Position numbers and translations under genes: made by a program
Shown: positions 6,365 to 11,776 of the stretch, one piece after another
How positions within the stretch are numbered: position 1 is the first letter of the stretch
Layout of the letters: the number at the start of each line of letters is the position of its first letter
The notes under the pieces: generated by a model
What the model saw: only the letters and a program-made list of their open reading frames with translations
What the model was told of the DNA's origin: nothing
The model's database searches: none
Source: a virus
Virus record (IMG/VR): IMGVR_UViG_3300010318_000019
Coordinates: 1-33,471 of that record
DNA length: 33,471 nt
Reading direction: 5' to 3' (one strand)

Positions 6365-7527
6365 GGTCTCACCTCCATCATTGCTCTTATTATTTCTGCT
6401 CCGACTTGCGGGACAATCGCGTTCCCGTAGGCGCGCAGTCGTCCCACCCTATTGGGTATCCCATGAGCCAGCGGCTCAATGCTGGATTCAATGCGCCTCG
6501 CTTTTCCGTCTGCGCAGTCGATCCATGTTCCGTCCCAATGACTTGATGAAGCACTTGATTCGGTAACTGCTCCCCCTTCGAACTCCCGCCCCGCTCTGAG
6601 TAAGGCTTTACGTTCGGAAAGCGATAATCTCTCGTTGCTGGCGTGGCCCATCCTGCTGCTACGTCGATCAAGCTCGCTCCCCTCTTGCCGTCGTTCTGGC
6701 TCCTCCCGTGCGCGTCCACAGTCCTGGGAGTCGGCCAGCCTGCTGCTGCTGCCGCCGCCCCTAAGGTCAGACCGGCTCCATTCCCATTGATCCGCTTTTC
6801 TTTGAGCTTGTCGATCCGGGCTTTGTGCTTCTCCCAATCCGCTCCCGCGTTCATCGCGCTCGCGTCTGGGGTCGGCCAGCCTGCTTTCCGTCCCGGTCCT
6901 TGCCTCGGGATTTCCTTCACTCCTGACGCGAAAAGAGCCGCATCGGTCAGAGTCGTTCCCGGATTCGAAGTCCAATCGTCCTGCTGGGCTGTCGCTCTCC
7001 GCGAGCCAACTTGATCCTGAGTCGTTGGGGTAGGCCATCCACCATAGTCGCTGGCGGATGTGGGGCGCGCCGACGCTCGCAGCGCACAAATCGATGGCCC
7101 CGACCGCATAGCCTGACGCTTCCAAGTCAGTTCGAACTCCGGCGAGCCATTGGTATCCAAGACGCGACGAAACCTGCTCTCCACAAACTGCTGGAGGGCG
7201 AAGCTGGTCAATGAGGGAGTGAAAGACGGGCCAGAGGTGGCGTTCGTCGGATTCTCCTTTCCGCTGTCCTGCGGCTGAGAAGGGCTGACAGGGACAAGAT
7301 CCGGTCCAGAGGGGTCGGTCGTCAGGCCATCCAGCAAGTCTAGCTGAGAGAGACCATCCACCGATCCCAGCAAATAAGTGGGCTTGCGTAAATCCTCTGA
7401 TCTCATCAGGAGAGACCTCCTCAATCGATCTTTCATCGACCTCGCCGCCAGCGATCAGACCCTTATCAATGAGGTTCCGAAGCCACTGCGCAGCATAGGG
7501 ATCGATCTCGTTATAGTAAGCCGCCAT
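6361..7527 (-). CDS. DNA cytosine-C5 methyltransferase
   Basis: This 388-residue protein carries the C5-methyltransferase motifs in order: LFAGIGG (51-57, AdoMet binding), [11 protein letters not shown] with catalytic Cys80, EQV (117-119, in place of the usual ENV), IRQRLWW (158-163), and a C-terminal YGNAIVPQ (about 367-374). It would methylate cytosine in a short DNA site, probably protecting phage DNA from host restriction. No cognate endonuclease is seen. Residues about 170-345, where the target-recognition domain should be, are very rich in Ser, Arg, Glu, Asp and Gly and look disordered; the recognisable TRD-like part is near 345-365. The GEQV variant occurs in related phage enzymes. A second long ORF overlaps almost the whole gene in another frame. 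Confidence 0.85.
   Translation of the reverse strand: MAAYYNEIDPYAAQWLRNLIDKGLIAGGEVDERSIEEVSPDEIRGFTQAHLFAGIGGWSLSARLAGWPDDRPLWTGSCPCQPFSAAGQRKGESDERHLWPVFHSLIDQLRPPAVCGEQVSSRLGYQWLAGVRTDLEASGYAVGAIDLCAASVGAPHIRQRLWWMAYPNDSGSSWLAESDSPAGRLDFESGNDSDRCGSFRVRSEGNPEARTGTESRLADPRRERDERGSGLGEAQSPDRQAQRKADQWEWSRSDLRGGGSSSRLADSQDCGRAREEPERRQEGSELDRRSSRMGHASNERLSLSERKALLRAGREFEGGAVTESSASSSHWDGTWIDCADGKARRIESSIEPLAHGIPNRVGRLRAYGNAIVPQVGAEIIRAMMEVRP
6390..7436 (-). CDS. Overlapping-frame GWPTP-repeat protein
   Basis: This 348-codon ORF lies wholly inside the methyltransferase gene, on the same strand but in another frame. Its protein looks real: [22 protein letters not shown] and [12 protein letters not shown], then GWPTP/GWATP units at about 7031, 6873, 6733 and 6645, and a C-terminal [17 protein letters not shown]. 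From memory this is a widespread phage and bacterial family, usually labelled hypothetical or methyltransferase. The same DNA word reads LAD/MAY/MGH in the methyltransferase frame and WPTP/WATP here. The ATG has GAGG three bases upstream. Either both proteins are made, or this frame is open because of the constraint on the other one; function unknown. Confidence 0.5.
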   Translation of the reverse strand: MKDRLRRSLLMRSEDLRKPTYLLGSVDGLSQLDLLDGLTTDPSGPDLVPVSPSQPQDSGKENPTNATSGPSFTPSLTSFALQQFVESRFRRVLDTNGSPEFELTWKRQAMRSGPSICALRASARPTSASDYGGWPTPTTQDQVGSRRATAQQDDWTSNPGTTLTDAALFASGVKEIPRQGPGRKAGWPTPDASAMNAGADWEKHKARIDKLKEKRINGNGAGLTLGAAAAAAGWPTPRTVDAHGRSQNDGKRGASLIDVAAGWATPATRDYRFPNVKPYSERGGSSKGEQLPNQVLHQVIGTEHGSTAQTEKRGALNPALSRWLMGYPIGWDDCAPTGTRLSRKSEQK

Positions 7528-7682
7528 CAGTCACACTTAGGACGGCGGTTCTCGTAGTCAGGCCAGAACCCCTGACACACCATGTCGGAGTAATGATCAG
7601 CCTCCATCTTTGCTTGCTCATAGGAGTCATCGCAAAGAACGACCAGACCAAAGATCAAAGCAGCGACCAGAAAAGCAGGCAT
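7527..7682 (-). CDS. Small protein with N-terminal signal/anchor
   Basis: This 51-residue ORF starts ATG at 7682 inside a TAATG overlap and stops TGA at 7529-7527, overlapping the methyltransferase ATG as TGATG. Residues 2-16 are hydrophobic (PAFLVAALIFGLVVLC), followed by an acidic and aromatic polar part with two further Cys. It is probably membrane-anchored or exported, with a lipoprotein possible given VVLC but no clear lipobox. No family was recognised. Confidence 0.65.
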   Translation of the reverse strand: MPAFLVAALIFGLVVLCDDSYEQAKMEADHYSDMVCQGFWPDYENRRPKCD

Positions 7683-7948
7683 TAGACGGCCTCCTCAAGC
7701 AGATCCTCATCGCAAGCGAATTCATAAAGTTCCTTGATCACTTCCATTACATCAGTGCTTTCGATGCCACTTCTTCCAATTTCAGCGCGGAATCCATTCC
7801 CAATTGACCCGTCGATGAATTCCAGAAACACATGACCAGCAAACACGATTCCCGGAATGCCATCTTCCCAATCGAAAAGACCTAATGCCTCCTCGCTTTT
7901 GAGGCATGAAACAATACGACCAGACTGAGCGAATGTTTTGAAGTCCAT
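7682..7948 (-). CDS. Hypothetical early protein
   Basis: This 88-residue acidic protein has mixed strands and helices and ends in a helical acidic segment (ELYEFACDEDLLEEAV). It lies 15 bases downstream of the previous gene in the small early operon, with a purine-rich AGAGAGAAAG upstream of the ATG. No family was recognised. Confidence 0.65.
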   Translation of the reverse strand: MDFKTFAQSGRIVSCLKSEEALGLFDWEDGIPGIVFAGHVFLEFIDGSIGNGFRAEIGRSGIESTDVMEVIKELYEFACDEDLLEEAV

Positions 7949-7963
7949 GTTCTTTCTCTCTCT

Positions 7964-8146
7964 TTAAGCGGCTTTGAGCCAAATGGTTTCCATAAGATAG
8001 ATCGGAGCGAAAACAAGACCCGTTCCTTCTGCCTTGACCTTCACAATGCCCTGATCCTCATCTTCAATAGCAATCCAAGTGAATTCCGAATCACCCTTGT
8101 CTTGCCATTGAGGCAGGATCTCAACGATATCGCCTCGCTTGATCAT
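7964..8146 (-). CDS. Hypothetical SH3-like small protein
   Basis: This 60-residue, all-beta-looking protein starts MIKRGDIVEILPQW and continues with alternating strands, a layout like small SH3-like barrels. ATG at 8146 overlaps the upstream stop as ATGA, with GGAGCAGG before it; a longer start at 8188 would lie inside the upstream gene. The fold is inferred only from the strand pattern. Confidence 0.65.
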   Translation of the reverse strand: MIKRGDIVEILPQWQDKGDSEFTWIAIEDEDQGIVKVKAEGTGLVFAPIYLMETIWLKAA

Positions 8147-8373
8147 GCCGCCTGCTCCATAAGATGTAAGGCATAACCGATTGGGCATTCATATTCGCCC
8201 CAGTCAAAATCAGCCTCATAGATTTGATCAATCACCTCTTGAATATCCAAGGCTTCAGCCAAGGAACAGACATTGTTCCGATAGAGGCAGTCAAATGCTC
8301 CATCATCGAAGTGGTACATCAAGCCGTTGGAATCAAGATAGCGGATGTAGGCTTTAGCGGTCTCAAAGGTCAT
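8143..8373 (-). CDS. First gene of leftward early operon, hypothetical
   Basis: This 76-residue acidic protein has an N-terminal helix, an YHFDDGAFDCLY stretch, and an acidic, Trp-containing C-terminal half. ATG at 8373 has an AGCAGGG-like site upstream. It follows a candidate promoter (8405-8433) placed just after a terminator, so it is probably the first gene of the leftward early transcript. No family was recognised. Confidence 0.65.
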   Translation of the reverse strand: MTFETAKAYIRYLDSNGLMYHFDDGAFDCLYRNNVCSLAEALDIQEVIDQIYEADFDWGEYECPIGYALHLMEQAA

Positions 8374-8404
8374 TGTTGAACCCTGCTCTGTTGTCGATGA
8401 TCTG

Positions 8405-8433
8405 AATCTACGCCTCTCCTCATCCCCTGTAAA
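8405..8433 (-). promoter_or_regulatory. Candidate sigma70-type promoter for leftward early genes
   Basis: On the minus strand TTTACA (-35, rc of 8428-8433) and TAGATT (-10, rc of 8405-8410) are separated by exactly 17 bases. They match the consensus at five and four positions. The start point would fall about 20-25 bases upstream of the ATG at 8373. It lies directly downstream of the terminator at 8453-8483. Confidence 0.5.
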
Positions 8434-8452
8434 GCCCCCTTGGCACATTAGG

Positions 8453-8483
8453 CAAAAAAAAGCCCCAGGGGAGACCTAGGGCT
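8453..8483 (-). terminator. Rho-independent terminator, minus strand
   Basis: On the minus strand AGCCCTAGG, a five-base loop and CCTGGGGCT form a nine-pair stem with one G-U pair, followed by eight T's (plus-strand A's at 8454-8461, the first stem base included). It would end leftward transcripts from the repressor gene before the next promoter at 8405-8433. Confidence 0.85.
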
Positions 8484-8804
8484 AAAAGCGAGGGAAAGAG
8501 AGGAAACCTCGCAAGCAGGACCATCAGTGTATCAGAGAAGTAGTATTAGGAGTCTGCCTTTGATCTCGGTTTGAGCGAATGGGTGAGCGTGATCTTCCCC
8601 AGTGAAGAGGTGACCACGCTCTTTTCCCTGCCTCCGACCTTCGGAATCGCTCAGGGTGGCTGGATTCGATTGCTCTGGCTTGTTCCAGCTTCGCGTAAGC
8701 CTTCGGCGCTATTGAGCATCCCCCACGGTGCGCCACTGTCTCGACTCCCCACCCCCGCCGTTTCTAGCCGACAAACGGGAAGCCGTACTCCAAGGCCCCA
8801 GAAT
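8484..8804. other. 321-base region without convincing gene; hairpin inside
   Basis: No ORF on either strand in this stretch looks like a real protein. An imperfect inverted repeat, GAGCGTGATC (8585-8594) with GACCACGCTC (8612-8621), forms a ten-pair stem with one G-U in minus-strand RNA; in the plus direction it has one mismatch and is followed by TTTT. It lies between the repressor gene and its terminator, so it would be the repressor mRNA 3' region or a small RNA. No tRNA or attachment site is recognisable. Confidence 0.5.
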
Positions 8805-8996
8805 CTACTTCTTGGGCGCGTATTCCGCAAGCCCCACATCCTCAAGAGGCAAGGCGTAAACGTGCGAGATGCGAAATGCGGAGCCCTCAGGGATGCGATC
8901 CGCGTCGATCCAGTAATAAATAGACTGCCGAGTGATGTTGAGCCGCTTCGAGACCGCGCTGACTCCCCCTAGCTTGGTGATCAATTCTCTGACCAT
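8805..8996 (-). CDS. Small Cro/CI-like HTH repressor
   Basis: This 63-residue protein is little more than a helix-turn-helix: GGVSAVSKRLNITRQSIYYW spans about residues 10-29, the recognition helix being about TRQSIYYW. Its size is Cro- or YdaS-like; there is no dimerisation or cleavage domain of a full CI. ATG at 8996 has AGGAGG at 9001-9006, so the longer ORF start at 9029 is rejected. It diverges from the Rad52-like gene across a control region and probably binds there. It may control the early genes; lysogeny is not implied because no integrase is seen. Confidence 0.75.
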   Translation of the reverse strand: MVRELITKLGGVSAVSKRLNITRQSIYYWIDADRIPEGSAFRISHVYALPLEDVGLAEYAPKK

Positions 8997-9131
8997 GCTT
9001 CCTCCTGGTGCCCCCGCCGCGCTGAGCAACGGGCGGTCAAAACAACGCGGGGGAGCGATGCAATTCTACTTGAACCCGTCGCCTGCTAGTGTAAAGTGTC
9101 CTTGGTCAAAAGCAAAACGGATGGGAAAAAA
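8997..9131. promoter_or_regulatory. Divergent early control region
   Basis: This 135-base region separates the repressor (minus) and the Rad52-like gene (plus). A candidate plus promoter is TTGAAC (9070-9075) and TAAAGT (9092-9097), with a 16-base spacer; transcription would then start after 9100, favouring the ATG at 9132. A minus-strand -10-like TAGAAT (rc of 9063-9068) could serve the repressor. AGTGTaaAGTGT at 9088-9099 is a short direct repeat. No clear palindromic operator is seen. Confidence 0.4.
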
Positions 9132-9521
9132 ATGTCACCAGAACAGATCTCCTGGCACTTCAAAAAGCCGTTTAAGGCTTCTGAAATTCATCAGAGGAAA
9201 GGACCAGGCGGGAAGATGCTGAGCTACATTAACGCTAGGGATGTGATGAAAAGGCTGGATGAGACCGTAGGCTCTCACAATTGGTCGGATCGCTACGTTA
9301 TGGAAGGCGCCAGAGTCACCTGCGAACTGACCGTTCGCTATGGAGACGAGTGGATCACTAAATCGGACGGCGCTGGGGAAACCCAAATTGAAGGCGAGAA
9401 GGGGATCTTTTCCGACGCCTTCAAGCGAGCCGCCGTGAAGCACGGGATCGGTCGCCATCTTTACTATGAACGCCAAATCTCTCCTGAGGAGTTTGAGAGG
9501 CTTGTCCCGTGTCCGCAGTAA
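9132..9521 (+). CDS. Rad52-like single-strand annealing protein
   Basis: This 129-residue protein matches the Rad52/22 family by its opening MSPEQISWHFKKPF, the SYINARDVMKRLDETVG helix and WSDRY, the acidic/Gly TKSDGAGETQIEGEKG strand, and SDAFKRAAVKHGIGRHLY, a typical Rad52 end segment. Such proteins anneal complementary single strands in phage recombination and replication. ATG at 9132 is preferred to the GTG at 9096, because the candidate promoter overlaps the latter and the family begins near the M-S-P-E-Q. It opens the plus-strand operon and is followed by an SSB-tip protein and an exonuclease. Confidence 0.88.
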   Translation: MSPEQISWHFKKPFKASEIHQRKGPGGKMLSYINARDVMKRLDETVGSHNWSDRYVMEGARVTCELTVRYGDEWITKSDGAGETQIEGEKGIFSDAFKRAAVKHGIGRHLYYERQISPEEFERLVPCPQ

Positions 9522-9745
9522 AACCCAATCGCGTTCCGACCTTCGATGTTGTCGTTCCCGATCCTCCCTGCGACTGGTTCGGGGGCTGTGAGCATCGTGA
9601 GCGGTGTAAGCGGGAAAAACTGGCTTGCGATGCTTTCCTAGGCTATTCGACGAAACCTAATGCGAATGCCAGGGTTCGGAGCAGAGCGCGAAACAGAGTC
9701 AATCCAAGCCGTGAAATCTACCTAAAAGCCGTTGAGGAGAAGTGA
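9509..9745 (+). CDS. Small four-cysteine protein
   Basis: This 78-residue protein has Cys21, Cys27, Cys33 and Cys40, spaced as a small metal-binding cluster, followed by CDAFLGY and a basic, Arg-rich tail. Similar small proteins with CxxxxxCxxxxxCxxxxxxCxAF are common beside phage recombination genes; no function is known to me. The GTG start at 9509 overlaps the annealing-protein gene by 13 bases. The basic tail suggests nucleic-acid binding. Confidence 0.65.
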   Translation: MSAVKPNRVPTFDVVVPDPPCDWFGGCEHRERCKREKLACDAFLGYSTKPNANARVRSRARNRVNPSREIYLKAVEEK

Positions 9746-9746
9746 G

Positions 9747-10067
9747 ATGGAGAAGTATCAGAAAGATAAGCCGGGAACCGGCGGTGTATGGAACAATGAT
9801 TCCACGAATCCAAACGCTCCCGTTATTAAAGGACACTTTTTTGCTCATCGCGATATTAAAGCGGGAGAGAAGGTTGAGCTGGCTCTTTTCAATAACGAGT
9901 CCACAAACGAGCGAGCGCCTGTCTACAAGGTTAAGGTCCAAGATCCCTGGGTCAAAGGTGAGGCCCGCCAGCAGCGCGTCCAGGAGGCTTATCGTGCGAC
10001 TGAGAAGGCCTATTCGAAGCCCTCTCCTCCTTTGGATGACGATTTCGCAGATGATATTCCGTTTTAG
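9747..10067 (+). CDS. Small protein with SSB-type acidic C-terminal tip
   Basis: This 106-residue protein ends in DDDFADDIPF, matching the acidic, aromatic-ended tip by which bacterial single-stranded-DNA-binding proteins recruit repair enzymes. The body (residues about 10-65) has strand-rich segments but is shorter than standard SSBs and lacks their recognised N-terminal OB-fold signature. Two VWNNDST-like repeats (NNDSTN and NNESTN) occur. ATG at 9747 has GAGGAG six bases upstream. It lies between the annealing protein and exonuclease and may bind single strands and recruit host or phage partners. Confidence 0.7.
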   Translation: MEKYQKDKPGTGGVWNNDSTNPNAPVIKGHFFAHRDIKAGEKVELALFNNESTNERAPVYKVKVQDPWVKGEARQQRVQEAYRATEKAYSKPSPPLDDDFADDIPF

Positions 10068-10075
10068 GAGGGGGA

Positions 10076-10750
10076 ATGGCGAGCAAAGGAACAGGGCGCC
10101 CGGACGCCTACAATAACGCGGAGGGTGGGCGACTGCCCTCTGTGACCACAATCCTTGGAAGATTTAAGGACTCCGGTCCTTTGATGTTCTGGGCGTTCTC
10201 CCAGGGTAAGGCAGCGGAGAGGGGCGAGATCAAGCGCCTTTACGATAAGCGAGATGAGGCTGCTGAGATCGGCACCATCGCCCATGAGATGGCTGAAGCC
10301 CATATTCATGGCATCGACCCCATGAGCCTCCTGGCCTCCTATGACAATCTGGGAGAGGAGGGGAAGGGTCAGGCGATACAAGCCTTCGAGATGTTTCGCC
10401 GCTGGTGCGAGATCGTGAATGTCGAATGGCTGCACACGGAGATTCCACTGGTCTCTGAGAAACTTCAGGTCGGAGGAACGATCGATGCTGTGGCTAGAGT
10501 CGGCGGGAAACTGGCGATTGTGGATTTCAAAACCTCAAAGGGGGTTTATTCGGACTATTGGGTCCAGGTCGCCACATACGCGGATTTCTGGGAAGAGACT
10601 CATGGCGAGAAGATTGAGGAGATCCACATTCTCAGGTTCGGAAAGGAGAAGCCCGACTTCGAACATCAGTTCCGATTGGAGTGGTCCAAAGAGGCTAAAG
10701 CCTTCCAGCTAATGACGGAGCTTTATGGACTCCTCAAAGCCATTAAGTGA
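10076..10750 (+). CDS. RecB/Cas4-like PD-(D/E)XK exonuclease
   Basis: This 224-residue protein carries the RecB-type nuclease motifs: IAHE (68-71), GGTIDA with Asp137, IVDFKTSKG with Asp150 and Lys152, and Gln164 and Tyr168 in a QxxxY motif. The fold degrades one DNA strand, so the annealing protein can pair the exposed strands, as in lambda Red-like systems. GGAGGGGG precedes the ATG eight bases after the previous stop. It overlaps no essential neighbour, though a doubtful small ORF begins just after it. Confidence 0.85.
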   Translation: MASKGTGRPDAYNNAEGGRLPSVTTILGRFKDSGPLMFWAFSQGKAAERGEIKRLYDKRDEAAEIGTIAHEMAEAHIHGIDPMSLLASYDNLGEEGKGQAIQAFEMFRRWCEIVNVEWLHTEIPLVSEKLQVGGTIDAVARVGGKLAIVDFKTSKGVYSDYWVQVATYADFWEETHGEKIEEIHILRFGKEKPDFEHQFRLEWSKEAKAFQLMTELYGLLKAIK

Positions 10751-10751
10751 G

Positions 10752-10922
10752 ATGACCTTCTGGGAGTGGTTCGGAGCGTTCTTCGTTGGAGACGTTCCGA
10801 TCCCTCCTCCCCTAGCCCTTGATGAATACGAGAAGAAGCACGGTCCCAATCGATCCCCCGATGAGAAGAAGGACCACCACAGCAGCCAGGACGTTATCCA
10901 GCACTCGCTTCCGCTTTTCTGA
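10752..10922 (+). CDS. Doubtful small ORF at the convergent junction
   Basis: This 56-codon ORF starts ATG two bases after the exonuclease stop and begins MTFWEWFGAFFVG, then a Pro-rich DVPIPPP stretch and a charged end. It has no strong ribosome binding site, and its last 111 bases overlap the opposite-strand membrane-protein gene. The first 20 residues could be a membrane segment. It may be real, or chance between two convergent operons. Confidence 0.35.
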   Translation: MTFWEWFGAFFVGDVPIPPPLALDEYEKKHGPNRSPDEKKDHHSSQDVIQHSLPLF

Positions 10923-11297
10923 CTGAGCTCTGATCGCCTTCGCTCTATCTATGCGGATCTGCTTCTCCATCTCAATCAGCTCCAGATAAGCCTCTTTCCC
11001 CCAGCGGAACATGATCATCTCCCGGAGGGCCTTCCTGTGTTCCTGGAGCTTCTTCTTCGCGACTAGAGAATCCAGAGCCATCGATTCGACGCTCTTGGGA
11101 TTTGTCAGCTTTCGGAAGAGCGGGGGGTTCTTCGCCTGGTGTTCGGCTTCGGAGATCTGCGCGGCGGCATCGTACCAGCCCGCCATAGCGCCCATCACAT
11201 CCTCAATCTCTCGCCCCTTATTGACTAGAGACTGGACGGTCTGGAACGCGGTGTTCGCGGCTGCGATAGCCGTGGAGATGGAAACGGGGTCGAGCAT
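10812..11297 (-). CDS. Putative membrane protein with coiled coil
   Basis: This 161-residue protein has an Ala-rich amphipathic N terminus, a long helical middle (about 70-130), and a C-terminal membrane helix (about 135-158, LAAVVVLLLIGGSIGTVLLL). Similar proteins occur in several marine phages beside tail-fibre genes; no function is known. ATG at 11297 has GGGAG about six bases upstream. It is the last gene of the tail block on this strand and converges on the recombination operon. Confidence 0.7.
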   Translation of the reverse strand: MLDPVSISTAIAAANTAFQTVQSLVNKGREIEDVMGAMAGWYDAAAQISEAEHQAKNPPLFRKLTNPKSVESMALDSLVAKKKLQEHRKALREMIMFRWGKEAYLELIEMEKQIRIDRAKAIRAQSEKRKRVLDNVLAAVVVLLLIGGSIGTVLLLVFIKG

Positions 11298-11335
11298 AGG
11301 AAATCTCCCATAACTCGCCCCGCGTCCATTCTAGT

Positions 11336-11536
11336 TCATTCTTCGGGCGGTTGCTCTGGTTCTTTCAAACTGTCCGCCAGCGTGTTCTGACGAACCTCCA
11401 TCGCCACTCGAAGGTTTTCGTGCTCTTCGGCCAGTCCATTCATGCGGTCTTTCAACCGAAGAATCGCAGCGACGTTCGCTTTCTGAGCGTCCGTAAGATC
11501 CTCTTCCTTGTACTCTTTCCCATCCACAGTGATCAT
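11336..11536 (-). CDS. Small coiled-coil protein
   Basis: This 66-residue protein starts MITVDGKEYKEEDL, a pattern shared by small proteins near phage tail genes, then has one long charged helix and a Pro/Glu end. ATG at 11536 has GAGGTG close upstream; the GTG at 11542 is the alternative. It may be a structural accessory or chaperone, but no function is known. Confidence 0.65.
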   Translation of the reverse strand: MITVDGKEYKEEDLTDAQKANVAAILRLKDRMNGLAEEHENLRVAMEVRQNTLADSLKEPEQPPEE

Positions 11537-11557
11537 ATTCACCTCGCCTAGTTAAAG

Positions 11558-11776
11558 TTACTCGTTAGCCGCAATGGCGTCGTTGAAGGGCGTCAGGTCT
11601 TCGTCGGTCCAGAAGTCCTTTGCCACCATAATTTTTAGATGCTCTACATTTCGGGACACGGTATCGGCCCAGTCGGCGTCATCCATGCCTTCCGGTTGAC
11701 CGGCGTTCAACAGGTCCACGCTGTCCATAGCGGCGCTGTAGTGCTGAGCGATCTGCTCGGGGGTTAGGTCGTCCAT
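11558..11776 (-). CDS. Small acidic protein after tail fibre
   Basis: This 72-residue acidic, mostly helical protein follows the fibre gene directly (stop TAA then ATG), with GGAGG eight bases before its start inside the fibre end. Small proteins in this place are often fibre assembly helpers. No family was recognised. Confidence 0.65.
   Translation of the reverse strand: MDDLTPEQIAQHYSAAMDSVDLLNAGQPEGMDDADWADTVSRNVEHLKIMVAKDFWTDEDLTPFNDAIAANE

Noticed and set aside
8640-8700. Possible tRNA or attachment-site-like stretch containing GGATTCGATT
   Set aside because: No cloverleaf could be drawn around it; the flanking five-base stems do not pair.
8571-8972. 133-codon plus-strand ORF across the repressor region
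   Set aside because: It runs antisense to the repressor gene, has Pro/Ser/Arg-rich shadow composition and no ribosome binding site.
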